A DNA stretch of 64,000 nucleotides, from the NCBI GenBank assembly GCA_965231765.1, contig OZ246887.1, positions 1,612,001 through 1,676,000 of the forward strand. The letters are read 5' to 3'. Position numbers and translations under genes: made by a program. Under the pieces are notes generated by a model. It was not told the origin of the DNA and ran no database searches. It saw nothing but the letters and a program-made list of their open reading frames with translations. Origin of the DNA: JAAXHF01 sp963665955. Lineage in GTDB: Bacteria; Desulfobacterota; Binatia; Bin18. Every line of letters starts with the position of its first letter. Within the stretch, counting starts at the first letter, position 1. Shown here piece by piece: positions 50,899-58,854 of the stretch.

Positions 50899-52899
50899 AT
50901 GACACACCTCGGCTCTCTCTCCCTGTACCTCGCCCTTGTTATTACCGCCTACGCTATTTTCACCAGTCTGTGGGGTGTGCTGCGGCGTCAGGAAGTCTGG
51001 ATCGCCAGTGCCACACAAGGCGTGTATGCCGTGTGTGGCTGTGTGGTGGTGGCTTCGATCGCTCTGCTGCATGCCTTGCTGACTGAAGATTTTAACGTCG
51101 AGTATGTCGCCAGCTACTCCAGCTCGACCTTACCCGTCCAATATAAATTTGCCGCCTTTTGGGGTGGCCAAAAAGGCTCATTGCTTTTTTGGACACTCAT
51201 TTTGGTTTGTTTTACTGCGATTGTCCATTTTCAGAATCGGGACAAAAACAGAGAGCTCATGCCGTATGTCACAGCTACGCTGATGACGATCAGCCTCTTT
51301 TTTCTGGGCATGTTGTGTTTTATCACCCCGCCCTTTGAGCGCCTGGCTTTTACCCCAGCTGAGGGATCGGATCTGAATCCACTCCTCCAGAACTATTGGA
51401 TGACAATTCATCCACCGGCTCTGTATTTAGGCTTTATTAGCGCATCCGTCCCCTTTGCTTTTGCCATAGCCGCCTTAGCTACGGGCAAACTCGGGGATGT
51501 CTGGATCCGGACGACACGCCGCTGGGCATTAACCTCGTGGTTCTTTTTATCGATGGGCAATCTGCTCGGGGGTCGGTGGGCGTATGAAGTCTTGGGTTGG
51601 GGCGGCTATTGGGCCTGGGACCCAGTCGAAAACGCGGCGATTATGCCGTGGTTCACAGCCACCGCATATCTCCATTCGGTCATGATCCAGGAAAAGAAAA
51701 ACATGCTCAAGGTGTGGAATATGGTCCTTGTTATCCTCACCTTTGCCTTGACCATCTTTGGGACTTTTTTGACCCGGAGTGGAGTAATTTCTTCAGTCCA
51801 TTCATTCACCCAGTCCGGTTTGGGTCCGTATTTCATGGCCTTTCTGCTGCTCATCTTGATCGTTTCTCTGGGTCTGTTGTTCTATCGTCTACCTGATCTC
51901 AAAAGCGAAAATGAGCTCGATTCCATTGTGTCCCGTGAATCGGCTTTTCTGCTCAATAACCTGGTCCTTATTGGCTTGGCCTTTGCCACATTTTGGGGGA
52001 CTGTCTTCCCGATTCTTTCGGAATGGGTGCGCGGTATAAAAATTACCGTTGGGCCGCCCTTTTTTAATCAAGTCAACGGACCACTCGGGGTGTTGTTGCT
52101 GTTCCTGACCGGTGTTGGGCCGATTATTGCCTGGCGACGAGCGAGTCTCAAGAGCCTTAGACGGAATTTCATCGTGCCGTTGTCATGCGGCTTGTTAGCT
52201 GGAGTCCTGTTCTTTGTTTTTGGCTATCGCGACTACTACGCTGTGACCGTCTTTTCTGTGGCCGGATTCGTATTAGGCACAATTTTTTCTGAATTTTATC
52301 GTGGCACGCGGGCACGCCAGGCCATGTTACACGAAACCCCGCCACAAGCGTTCAGCAAGCTCGTCGGGAAAAACCCGCGCCGCTATGGGGGTTATGTGGT
52401 CCATATCGGGGTGGTGCTGATTTGTATTGGGGTCGCAGGCTCGTCCTTCTTTAAAATTGAAAAACAGATCACCGTCGAAAAAGGACAAACCTTTGAGGTC
52501 GGACGCTACAGCTTGGAGTACACTGGTATCACCGACACAGGCGATGACCACTACACCACTCAGATTGCCAGGATTAACGTCTTTGTGGACGGAGAACAGA
52601 TTGACACAGTATTCCCGGAAAAACGCTTTTATATCAAACAGGAACAACCAACCACCGAAGTCTCGATTCGGCCGACGTTGTTGGAAGATCTCTATGTCGT
52701 CTTGGGCAGTTACGATGTCCCCTCAGGCTTGGCAACCTTTCAAGTCTTTGTGAATCCGTTGCTGTCTTGGATTTGGATCGGCGGCATTGTGCTTATCTTC
52801 GGGACGTGTATCACCATGGCACCCAACCCAGCCGAGCGGTATGAGCTGGCTCTGGCTCGATCGTCACAAAGGATCGACGGAGAATCCGTTGCCGACTAA
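50899..52899 (+). CDS. ccmF: Heme lyase CcmF
   Basis: 666 residues, polytopic. The tryptophan-rich heme-handling motif is WGGYWAWDPVENAAIMPW with preceding NLLGGRWAYEVLG, typical of CcmF/NrfE. Many membrane helices follow (LVLVILTFALTIFGTFLTRS, LLLFLTGVGPIIA). It would attach heme from CcmE to apocytochrome c in the periplasm. ATG at 50899 begins MTHLGSLSLYLALVITAYAI. The 3' end overlaps the ccmH-like start by 11 bases. Confidence 0.96.
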   Translation: MTHLGSLSLYLALVITAYAIFTSLWGVLRRQEVWIASATQGVYAVCGCVVVASIALLHALLTEDFNVEYVASYSSSTLPVQYKFAAFWGGQKGSLLFWTLILVCFTAIVHFQNRDKNRELMPYVTATLMTISLFFLGMLCFITPPFERLAFTPAEGSDLNPLLQNYWMTIHPPALYLGFISASVPFAFAIAALATGKLGDVWIRTTRRWALTSWFFLSMGNLLGGRWAYEVLGWGGYWAWDPVENAAIMPWFTATAYLHSVMIQEKKNMLKVWNMVLVILTFALTIFGTFLTRSGVISSVHSFTQSGLGPYFMAFLLLILIVSLGLLFYRLPDLKSENELDSIVSRESAFLLNNLVLIGLAFATFWGTVFPILSEWVRGIKITVGPPFFNQVNGPLGVLLLFLTGVGPIIAWRRASLKSLRRNFIVPLSCGLLAGVLFFVFGYRDYYAVTVFSVAGFVLGTIFSEFYRGTRARQAMLHETPPQAFSKLVGKNPRRYGGYVVHIGVVLICIGVAGSSFFKIEKQITVEKGQTFEVGRYSLEYTGITDTGDDHYTTQIARINVFVDGEQIDTVFPEKRFYIKQEQPTTEVSIRPTLLEDLYVVLGSYDVPSGLATFQVFVNPLLSWIWIGGIVLIFGTCITMAPNPAERYELALARSSQRIDGESVAD

Positions 52900-53353
52900 G
52901 CCTCTCTTCCTTATCCTGTTCGTCTTTTGTGCGACTCTTGGAGCCACCCCACTTCCCAGCCAAACCGAGCTGGAAGAATCTCTGACTTGCCAATGTGGGT
53001 GTGGCTTGACCGTGCATAGCTGTAACCACCTCCAATGTGGCTTTGCCATTCCGCGTAAAAACGAGATTGCTCAATTCCTGGATGAAGGCAAAGGTCGGGA
53101 AGAAATTCTATCCTCGTTTGTGTCCACCTATGGTGAGAAAATCCTCTCAGCTCCGACAACAACAGGCTTTAACCTCGTCGCCTGGATTACTCCATTTTTA
53201 GTCGTTTTTGTTGGAGCCGTGTTAATTGCTATGATGAGTATGCGCTGGACAAAACGTGAATCTCAAAAACACGCCGCTGAGCCGAATGTTCCGGCAGTCC
53301 CAGACGAATACCGAGATCGGTTGAAAAAAGAATTAGCCAACTTTGATAGCTAG
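52889..53353 (+). CDS. CcmH-like thiol protein with atypical cysteine motif
   Basis: 154 residues. A signal or anchor (LFLILFVFCATLGATPL) is followed by the cysteine region ESLTCQCGCGLTVHSC and NHLQCG (C34, C36, C38, C45, C50), unlike the canonical LRCxxCQ. KNEIAQFLDEGKGREEILSS follows as in CcmH, then a membrane helix (WITPFLVVFVGAVLIAMM). It probably reduces apocytochrome thiols. The TTG start at 52889 has GGAG six bases upstream and lies within ccmF. Family assignment rests on context and helix pattern. Confidence 0.85.
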   Translation: MPTKPLFLILFVFCATLGATPLPSQTELEESLTCQCGCGLTVHSCNHLQCGFAIPRKNEIAQFLDEGKGREEILSSFVSTYGEKILSAPTTTGFNLVAWITPFLVVFVGAVLIAMMSMRWTKRESQKHAAEPNVPAVPDEYRDRLKKELANFDS

Positions 53354-53355
53354 TT

Positions 53356-53721
53356 ATGTCCTTCCTGCTGTACATATCGGGTCTGATCTTGATTGGCAGT
53401 GTCGCCTGGCTGGTTGCAGTCCCCTTTTTCCGCCCAAGACAAGATACGTTGGCGCCCGTCGAGCCAGACAATCAACAAAACCTGCTAGAACGCTGGGAAA
53501 GACAAAAAAAAGAAGCGTATGGCGCTATCAAAGAGGCCGAGTTTGATCGGCAGACAGGAAAATTGACCGAGGAAGACTACGACTTCCTGCGCGAGAAGTA
53601 CGAAGCCCGCGCCCTAGAGGCACTGACCCAACTCGATCGGCCCCGGCAAGAAAAGGCTGAGCAAGGAGAAGCAGAACCAGCTGCAACCGAACAACAACCC
53701 GTTCTGCCTAGCGAACCTTAA
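53356..53721 (+). CDS. CcmI N-terminal-like anchored protein
   Basis: 121 residues: a membrane anchor (FLLYISGLILIGSVAWLVAV) and a helical domain (LERWERQKKEAYGAIKEAEF, DRQTGKLTEEDYDFLREKYE) matching the N-terminal part of CcmI. The TPR part of CcmI is absent; the end is glutamate/alanine rich. It starts two bases after the ccmH-like stop. It may help present apocytochrome to the lyase. Confidence 0.8.
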   Translation: MSFLLYISGLILIGSVAWLVAVPFFRPRQDTLAPVEPDNQQNLLERWERQKKEAYGAIKEAEFDRQTGKLTEEDYDFLREKYEARALEALTQLDRPRQEKAEQGEAEPAATEQQPVLPSEP

Positions 53722-53911
53722 TATCAAACGCTTGGGGGCCTTTGTCGCCAGGTCGGACTTGGAACTCAACTTCATCGCCTTCGCGTAAGTCTTCGAAATA
53801 CATCTTGGGCGAGAGGCGTGAACTATGAAAAAAAACGTCCTCGTTGCCCTCATCAGGTGTAATAAAGCCAAAACCCTTGTCTTTGATAATCTTCTTGATT
53901 GTTCCCGTCAT
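53708..53911 (-). CDS. Cold-shock (CspA-family) protein
   Basis: 67 residues of the cold-shock fold: TGTIKKIIKDKGFGFITPDE (RNP1 KGFGFI), then DVFFHSSRL (RNP2) and LREGDEVEFQVRPGDKGPQA. It binds single-stranded nucleic acids. It is on the opposite strand, inside the ccm operon, its 3' end overlapping the ccmI-like gene by 14 bases. The ccmA message is therefore transcribed through it or begins anew. Confidence 0.95.
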   Translation of the reverse strand: MTGTIKKIIKDKGFGFITPDEGNEDVFFHSSRLSPKMYFEDLREGDEVEFQVRPGDKGPQAFDIKVR

Positions 53912-53964
53912 GTTTCCTCCGTATGCAGTGCATGAAAGAGCACCGTCTCCTGTTTGTCAAGCAT

Positions 53965-54690
53965 ATGAATTCCTGGGTTGTTGAGGCTGAAAACCTCCAT
54001 AAAACGTTTGCCTGGACCCCCGTGTTGCGCGGAGTATCGTGCACAATTTCAGCTGGAGAAGCGGTCGGTATCTTTGGCCCAAATGGAGCCGGTAAGACAA
54101 CTTTTCTGCGCGTCTTGGCGACGCTCCTCAAACCATCAGCTGGAACACTCACCCTGTTTGAGCGGCCTGCACAAGAGACCGCAGTACGCAGGCGACTCGG
54201 CTTTCTGGGTCATGATAGTTTTCTTTACCCTGACCTCACCCCAATTGAAAATTTGACCTTTTACGCAAAAGCCTACCAGCTGGAAAATCCGGGTCCACGT
54301 ATCGATTCAGTCTTGGCACAGGTCGGCTTACAAGACTGGGCAAAAACGCCGCTACGGACGTTCTCACGTGGCATGGAACAACGCCTCGCGCTCGCCCGTG
54401 CCCTGTTACATGAACCAGATTTATTGCTGCTTGATGAGCCGTATACAGGCCTTGATCAAGACGCAGTCAAACTCCTGCAAACAATCCTGATGCAAGCCAA
54501 GGGCGCCGGAAAAACGATTGTTTTCACCACCCACGACTTCGAGCTGGGCCTGGCCTTGTGCAGTCGGGCAGTCATATTCAAACGCGGTCAACTGGTATGG
54601 CAGTCCCCAACTCCACCCGTATCTGTCTCCGAGTTTAGCAAGCTGTACACTGATGTCACTCAGCACTCAGCACTCAGCACTCAGCACTGA
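53965..54690 (+). CDS. ccmA: Cytochrome c maturation ABC ATPase CcmA
   Basis: 241 residues. Walker A GIFGPNGAGKTTFLRVLATL, signature FSRGMEQRLALARALL, Walker B LLLLDEPYTGLD and the H-loop TTHD. With CcmB/C/D it releases holo-CcmE. The ATG at 53965 begins MNSWVVEAENLHKTFAW; an ATG at 53932 is possible. The last ten residues (TQHSALSTQH) are encoded by tandem CACTCAG repeats, so the C-terminus was built by repeat expansion. Confidence 0.94.
   Translation: MNSWVVEAENLHKTFAWTPVLRGVSCTISAGEAVGIFGPNGAGKTTFLRVLATLLKPSAGTLTLFERPAQETAVRRRLGFLGHDSFLYPDLTPIENLTFYAKAYQLENPGPRIDSVLAQVGLQDWAKTPLRTFSRGMEQRLALARALLHEPDLLLLDEPYTGLDQDAVKLLQTILMQAKGAGKTIVFTTHDFELGLALCSRAVIFKRGQLVWQSPTPPVSVSEFSKLYTDVTQHSALSTQH
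54657..54688. repeat. Tandem CACTCAG heptamer within the ccmA 3' end
   Basis: Four full copies of CACTCAG plus CACT, in the last codons of ccmA and into its TGA. It is related in sequence to the ACTCAGTCCTCAGCACT arms at 39304 and 42307. It is not a CRISPR: there are no spacers. Confidence 0.9.
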
Positions 54691-54694
54691 TCTC

Positions 54695-55348
54695 ATGTGG
54701 GCAGTTGTATGGAAAGATGTCCTTCTGGAGCTGCGCACCAAAGAGCGTCTGGCTTCGTTTTTTGTGCTGGCCGTCCTGATCGTCTTAGTCTTTGTTTTTG
54801 CCCTCGGCCCGGAACAAGCAGAGAATCCAGAAATCGGGGCAGCTTTATTGTGGGTAGGATTACTCTTTGCCGGTATGCTGAGCCTCCAGCGGACGTTCCT
54901 GATTGAGCAGGAGCGAGGCTGTTTGTCCGGCTTGCTGTTGTGTCCCATCGATCCAAGCGAGCTGTTCCTAGCCAAGCTGCTGGGAAATATCTGTTTTCTC
55001 TCTATTGTCGAAGCGCTTGTTGTGCCGATCACGATTCTCTTTTTTGGTCTTCCCGTTTCGTGGTCATTACTCGCCCTCCCCGTCGTCTTATTGCTGGGGA
55101 TTATTGGCTTTTCTGCCTTGGGAACCTTATTTTCGGCCATCGCGGTTCGGACCCGCGCGCGCGAGGTCATCTTCCCACTCTTACTCCTCCCACTTTTGAT
55201 CCCGTTACTCCTAGCCGCAGTCCAAATCACCACTGCAATTTTAATAGGCGAAGATTGGACGGGAATTTGGTTGCGTGTGTTGGTGGCCTTTGATGTGATA
55301 TTTGTTATAGCAGGCTGGTTGCTTTTCCCCCAAGTCGTGTATGAATAG
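54695..55348 (+). CDS. ccmB: Heme exporter permease CcmB
   Basis: 217 residues, six membrane helices (ASFFVLAVLIVLVFVFALGP, LLWVGLLFAGMLSLQRTFLI, LLALPVVLLLGIIGFSALGT). The start MWAVVWKDVLLELRTKERLA is typical of CcmB. It forms the CcmABCD complex in the inner membrane. ATG lies 4 bases after the ccmA stop. The stop overlaps the ORF of ccmC. Confidence 0.94.
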   Translation: MWAVVWKDVLLELRTKERLASFFVLAVLIVLVFVFALGPEQAENPEIGAALLWVGLLFAGMLSLQRTFLIEQERGCLSGLLLCPIDPSELFLAKLLGNICFLSIVEALVVPITILFFGLPVSWSLLALPVVLLLGIIGFSALGTLFSAIAVRTRAREVIFPLLLLPLLIPLLLAAVQITTAILIGEDWTGIWLRVLVAFDVIFVIAGWLLFPQVVYE

Positions 55349-55382
55349 TTCGTGTATGAGTAGCCAATACCGAGAAATAGGT

Positions 55383-56057
55383 ATGAAGAAATTCGCGCCT
55401 TTTGCTGACAATGTTCTGCCGTGGCTGACGTGTGTGAGCATGCTTGCCGCCTTGGCAATGATTTTTCTGTACGTACCCACCGAAAGAAATCTCGGCGTTG
55501 TGCAACGCATTTTTTATTATCATCTGCCTTCGGCTTGGAATGCTTTTCTCGGCTTTTTTATCGTCGCTGGGGCAAGTGCCTCGTTCCTGTGGAAGGGCGA
55601 ACGTAGAGCCGACCTGATTGCCCACACCTCGGCTGAAGTCGGCATGCTGTTTTGCACTCTCTTCATTGTTACCGGCTCAGTCTGGGCAAAAGCCAGCTGG
55701 GGCGTATGGTGGACCTGGGACCCCCGCCTGACCATGACCATCGTCATGTGGGTCGTGTATGCCGCGTATGTCCTGCTACGCCAGATTGCCGGTGATAACG
55801 AACAAGTCGCCCGGTATGCAGCGGTTCTCGGTATCGTTGGAGCGTTAAACATTCCGCTGATCTATATTGCCATACGCTTATGGCGAGGCATTCACCCCAA
55901 AGTCGAAAAAATGGCACCGGAGATGGCCTGGACATTACTTGTCTGCACTGGAGCATTCCTGCTGTTTTTTGTCTGGCTGATATGGATACGTCTACGCAGC
56001 ATGAGCCTCAACGATCAGGTTGTGGCTCTCCGTCGGCAAGCGTTAGAGATGTCGTAA
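55383..56057 (+). CDS. ccmC: Heme handling protein CcmC
   Basis: 224 residues of the CcmC/CcsA family. The tryptophan-rich loop WGVWWTWDPRLTMTIVMW is intact, with preceding RIFYYHLPSAWNAFLGF, whose histidine would be a heme ligand, and IAIRLWRGIHP later. It delivers heme to CcmE. The ATG at 55383 (MKKFAPFADNVL) is the most family-like; in-frame ATGs at 55341 and 55356 exist, the former overlapping ccmB. Confidence 0.94.
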   Translation: MKKFAPFADNVLPWLTCVSMLAALAMIFLYVPTERNLGVVQRIFYYHLPSAWNAFLGFFIVAGASASFLWKGERRADLIAHTSAEVGMLFCTLFIVTGSVWAKASWGVWWTWDPRLTMTIVMWVVYAAYVLLRQIAGDNEQVARYAAVLGIVGALNIPLIYIAIRLWRGIHPKVEKMAPEMAWTLLVCTGAFLLFFVWLIWIRLRSMSLNDQVVALRRQALEMS

Positions 56058-56069
56058 GGGGAGGATGGT

Positions 56070-56207
56070 ATGTGGTATTTGTTTGGAGCGTTTAGTGCGT
56101 TTTGGTTGATTGTATTTGTGTATATTTTCTCCCTGTCGCGTAAGCATAGTGAGTTGTCTCAGGAGATTGAGACGTTGCGGAGGACAATGGAGCAGAAGGG
56201 GACATAA
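56070..56207 (+). CDS. ccmD: Small heme-complex protein CcmD
   Basis: 45 residues, very short. One membrane helix (LFGAFSAFWLIVFVYIFSLS) then a charged cytoplasmic helix (ELSQEIETLRRTMEQKG). This layout and the position directly after ccmC identify CcmD. ATG 56070 has GGGGAGG upstream. The next 218 bases (56208-56425) show no gene. Confidence 0.85.
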   Translation: MWYLFGAFSAFWLIVFVYIFSLSRKHSELSQEIETLRRTMEQKGT

Positions 56208-56425
56208 AATTCGTCATGAGCCTGAAGGGGGAGCCTACAAAAAGTTCAAAGCGGGAGCCACCGACCTTCCATCTTCCAGGTCTGAGCGACGCTCGCCCAC
56301 AAGTTAACTCAGTCGAGAACGTTCCCCTGTCTAATCTCGTAGGAACGCTGATGAGAGGAGATATAAGAAGCATCTTTCCCTTTATATTCCGTTCCGGATT
56401 AGGGTGTCCAGAATTTCCCTCCTTC

Positions 56426-56731
56426 TTAATTACGTACCCATTCATAGTTACTAGAAATTAGTTCTTCGGATTCTTTTGATAGAAGAACATGTTGGCCTCG
56501 AAAATTTTCCTTAGTGTTATAAAGTGCAAAAGATCCTTGTTCATATTCAGTAGGGTTTGTTGATTCGTACGCACCCGTCAAAGTAAGATGTTTGAATGTT
56601 CCTTCCAATTTGTAAACAGTAGTTTCATCTCCCTCTGGGAGAACAATTCTCCCTTGATTTTCTTTCTTTTTGTTTAGCAGTAATGGATTCGTATTCCAGA
56701 CGAACGTGAGCCACTGAATCCCCTTCAACAA
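56426..56731 (-). CDS. Hypothetical beta-rich protein
   Basis: 101 codons with a poor start (TTG 56731) in A+T-rich DNA. The sequence has beta-type strands: RIVLPEGDETTVYKLEGTF, then LTLTGAYESTNPTEYEQGSF and NFRGQHVLLSKESEELISS. The final strand pattern recalls small lipocalin-like barrels. It may be a fragment of a longer gene. No family assigned. Confidence 0.45.
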   Translation of the reverse strand: MLKGIQWLTFVWNTNPLLLNKKKENQGRIVLPEGDETTVYKLEGTFKHLTLTGAYESTNPTEYEQGSFALYNTKENFRGQHVLLSKESEELISSNYEWVRN

Positions 56732-56758
56732 AATCTTATTATCTGATAGTCATACCCC

Positions 56759-57025
56759 ATGAAGATTTATATCTCAGCGCCTCAAGCTGCTCGGACATTT
56801 TCTGATTTGCTCAATCGGGTATGCTACCGGGGAGAGGAATTCGTCGTAGAACGGGGTGGCGAGCCGGTGTGTACAATCTCTCCAGTCAAACCGTTACAGT
56901 GCACAGGAGCGGAACTGGCAGCGCTTTTCAAATCTCTCCCTAAACCTGATGCTGCATTTTGGGATGCTGTTGAAGAAGCAAGCAATCAGTACCCAGACCT
57001 TCCACAATCCCCGTGGGAGCGCTAA
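56759..57025 (+). CDS. Phd/YefM-type antitoxin
   Basis: 88 residues. Reads MKIYISAPQAARTFSDLLNR, then VCYRGEEFVVERGGEPVCTI, the Phd/YefM DNA-binding fold. The C-terminal half (AALFKSLPKPDAAFWDAVEE) would bind the toxin. It overlaps the truncated PIN gene by 13 bases. Autoregulation is expected. Confidence 0.85.
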   Translation: MKIYISAPQAARTFSDLLNRVCYRGEEFVVERGGEPVCTISPVKPLQCTGAELAALFKSLPKPDAAFWDAVEEASNQYPDLPQSPWER

Positions 57026-57201
57026 TTGATACGAGCATTCTGATTGCCGCAGAACGTGGACAGCTGGATTTGACAGCTCTCCTCACCAAATATGTGGGTG
57101 AAAGATTTGGGAATTATATTCAATCCTTGACGCAGGCCGAATTCATCTATCTATCCCACCTGCTTCCAGCTTTTTTGGTGGACAACGTCGTTGATGGTTG
57201 A
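57013..57201 (+). pseudogene. VapC/PIN toxin, cut off after about 45 residues
   Basis: GTG start, GALIDTSILIAAERGQLDLT is the PIN N-terminal acid motif. By about residue 45 (near 57150) the family pattern ends and the frame enters sequence of the opposite-strand HTH gene. A full VapC is about 130-140 residues. The toxin is thus non-functional, while its antitoxin remains intact. Confidence 0.7.
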
Positions 57202-57399
57202 CGGGCTCGCACCGAATTCACGCGCTAAGTCTGCTTGTGTGACTTTCGTGATACGCCTCGCAGCATACTGGCTGCGTATTTCATGCACGTCTTGATGTGT
57301 AAGCTTGCGTCCTCCAATGCTAGGACGATGCTTCCGTGGACGGCTCGCACGAGAGAGTTTCTTCATGGCCGCCATCAAGCTACGTCCGCTGTTAGTCAT
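57151..57399 (-). CDS. Helix-turn-helix protein (resolvase-type HTH)
   Basis: 82 residues. Basic N-terminus (MKKLSRASRPRKHRPSIGG), then LTHQDVHEIRSQYAARR and ITKVTQADLAREFGASPSTI with NDVVHQKSW: an HTH that resembles resolvase or phage HTH modules. Its 3' end overlaps the truncated PIN gene, so this element may have replaced the toxin's end. No partner recombinase is seen. Confidence 0.65.
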   Translation of the reverse strand: MTNSGRSLMAAMKKLSRASRPRKHRPSIGGRKLTHQDVHEIRSQYAARRITKVTQADLAREFGASPSTINDVVHQKSWKQVG

Positions 57400-57423
57400 A
57401 TGAGAATCCTCTTGAAGGGCAAG

Positions 57424-57801
57424 TTATGGTAGCAGGGTCTCTTTTGCGAGAGCGATCAAAAGTTGTTTTATCAAGTCAAAACTAAGGCTCTCGAATTTTG
57501 ACCGCGCCTTTTCCCAGATAGATGGGTCTTTGCTGCTCGCCAGAAAGTCTTGGCCGTCCCAGGTCATGCGTAGACCTGTGAAAGCATGATACCCATTACC
57601 TGTACGAATGACGTTGGCAGAGACAAGACCTGCCTCTTCCATAATTTCTACGTGACCAACGAGTGTCCTGTTAGACGGTATTTGGGGATCGTCCATGTAC
57701 AGCTTTTTAAGGGCCAGGCGGAGTGTTGTGTGATTCAACGAATCCTCCGTGCCCTCAATGGCAAGAAGAATGTTCCTCACCAAGTCCATGTCTCTTTTCA
57801 T
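57424..57801 (-). CDS. DUF2513 protein
   Basis: 125 residues of the DUF2513 family: MKRDMDLVRNILLAIEGTED, then VGHVEIMEEAGLVSANVIRT and LRMTWDGQDFLASSKDPSIW, which are conserved. A winged-helix-like protein of unknown function, frequent in phages and islands. Confidence 0.88.
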   Translation of the reverse strand: MKRDMDLVRNILLAIEGTEDSLNHTTLRLALKKLYMDDPQIPSNRTLVGHVEIMEEAGLVSANVIRTGNGYHAFTGLRMTWDGQDFLASSKDPSIWEKARSKFESLSFDLIKQLLIALAKETLLP

Positions 57802-57921
57802 AACCTGCCGACTCTATTCAGGTTTTCACGGAATGCCAAAAGGCCACTCACCGAGCGCGCGCCTGCAAGTACGCTATTTCTCTGAGGGCAATGAGCAGGA
57901 GTAAAAAGTGCATGACACTCT

Positions 57922-58281
57922 CTAGCGAGGGGTAACCAATCCAGAGGCGGCAGAGCGATCCGTCGCTAACAATTGCTGAGCCAACTCTGAGATTTTCACC
58001 AGCGCGTCCGGAAGCTGATCCGGGGTGTGTTCGTCCCAGTCTTCCAACTGCATACCCCAATCGATCAGCTCCACACAATCAATCAAGCTTCGCCGTTCCA
58101 GTTGGTGGACGACCTCCAGATTGAAGAGCACACGTTCGGCATAGCGGACGGTAATGCATTTCCGTCGCAACAAATCAGCCAGGGAAAGCGCATGCCAGCC
58201 AACAAGTCGGCGGATTTCCCCCTCCGAAAGTCCAGGACTCTCCAACACATCGGCAAAAGTGGGTGAAAAAGGTTGGGCCAT
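57922..58281 (-). CDS. Small helical protein, second gene of a two-gene module
   Basis: 119 residues: PTFADVLESPGLSEGEIRRL, then ITVRYAERVLFNLEVVHQLE and LPDALVKISELAQQLLATDR. No HTH is certain. It starts 4 bases after the 58286-58531 gene, so the two are an operon. The pair has the size and layout of a toxin-antitoxin module but no family I know. Confidence 0.65.
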   Translation of the reverse strand: MAQPFSPTFADVLESPGLSEGEIRRLVGWHALSLADLLRRKCITVRYAERVLFNLEVVHQLERRSLIDCVELIDWGMQLEDWDEHTPDQLPDALVKISELAQQLLATDRSAASGLVTPR

Positions 58282-58285
58282 AGGC

Positions 58286-58531
58286 TTATTTCAGTTTAAT
58301 ACCCCAGACTTTTCCGGTCTGTCGGTGCTCGAAATAATGGATTTCGGTCCCGTCAATACTACGCTGGTATATCTTGTGCCATTCCCCAGGACAATGTTCA
58401 CGCAGGGCATTCAAGATCTGTAGGTTCTTAACCCTCACCTTACGAATACCTTGAGGATCTGGCTTCCAGCCATAGGGCAGCTTAGCGGATTTTCGCAAAG
58501 AGTCATAGATTTGGTCTGCGGGAATTTCCAT
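58286..58531 (-). CDS. Small basic protein, first gene of a two-gene module
   Basis: 81 residues, basic: IYDSLRKSAKLPYGWKPDPQ, then VKNLQILNALREHCPGEWHK and IHYFEHRQTGKVWGIKLK. The IHYFEHRxxGKVWGxKxK ending resembles the ends of small RNase-like toxins in polymorphic toxin systems, only by pattern. It is followed closely by 57922-58281. Confidence 0.65.
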   Translation of the reverse strand: MEIPADQIYDSLRKSAKLPYGWKPDPQGIRKVRVKNLQILNALREHCPGEWHKIYQRSIDGTEIHYFEHRQTGKVWGIKLK

Positions 58532-58588
58532 TCGCCTTTCTTGAACCTAGATAGGACGCTATCATCTACCAACCAAGCCCGGTCCTCT

Positions 58589-58699
58589 TAGCTCCCGCTT
58601 CGCCTCCTCAACCACGCCTTCCACAAACGTCCGGTACTCATTCAGCTTGCCTTTCATCGTCGCTTCAAAGTGCAGGACTAAAACTGGCTGAGTATCCGA
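58589..58699 (-). pseudogene. Partial duplicate of the 3' end of the phosphomannomutase gene
   Basis: 37 codons encode the same segment as the end of pmm (59684-59794), 31 of 37 residues identical (KLNEYRTFVEGVVEEAKREL in both). It sits at the 3' end of a 107-codon frame (58562-58885) whose N-terminal part is unrelated noise. There is no complete second enzyme. The fragment and pmm flank the barrel-protein gene at 58855-59598. Confidence 0.85.
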
Positions 58700-58854
58700 G
58701 ATGACGTAAAATATTCTACTTGATTTAACGTCAATCAAAAAGATATTCAAAACTAAAAGAGTAAACTGAGCGTAATCACAAAGAAGGGAAAGCTCGGGAG
58801 AAGACGCGGCTAAGAGTATTCCTGGCCTGCTTTGCCCACTATTTCTTGTCTTCC

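Noticed and set aside
54657..54688. CRISPR-like repeat
   Set aside because: Pure heptamer tandem without spacers, partly coding for CcmA.
54667..55458. A 263-codon minus-strand frame opposite ccmB
   Set aside because: Serine/lysine/threonine-rich antisense of a membrane-protein gene; ccmB is clearly the real gene.
57848..58078. A 76-codon minus-strand frame
   Set aside because: It overlaps the better-supported gene at 57922-58281 in another frame.
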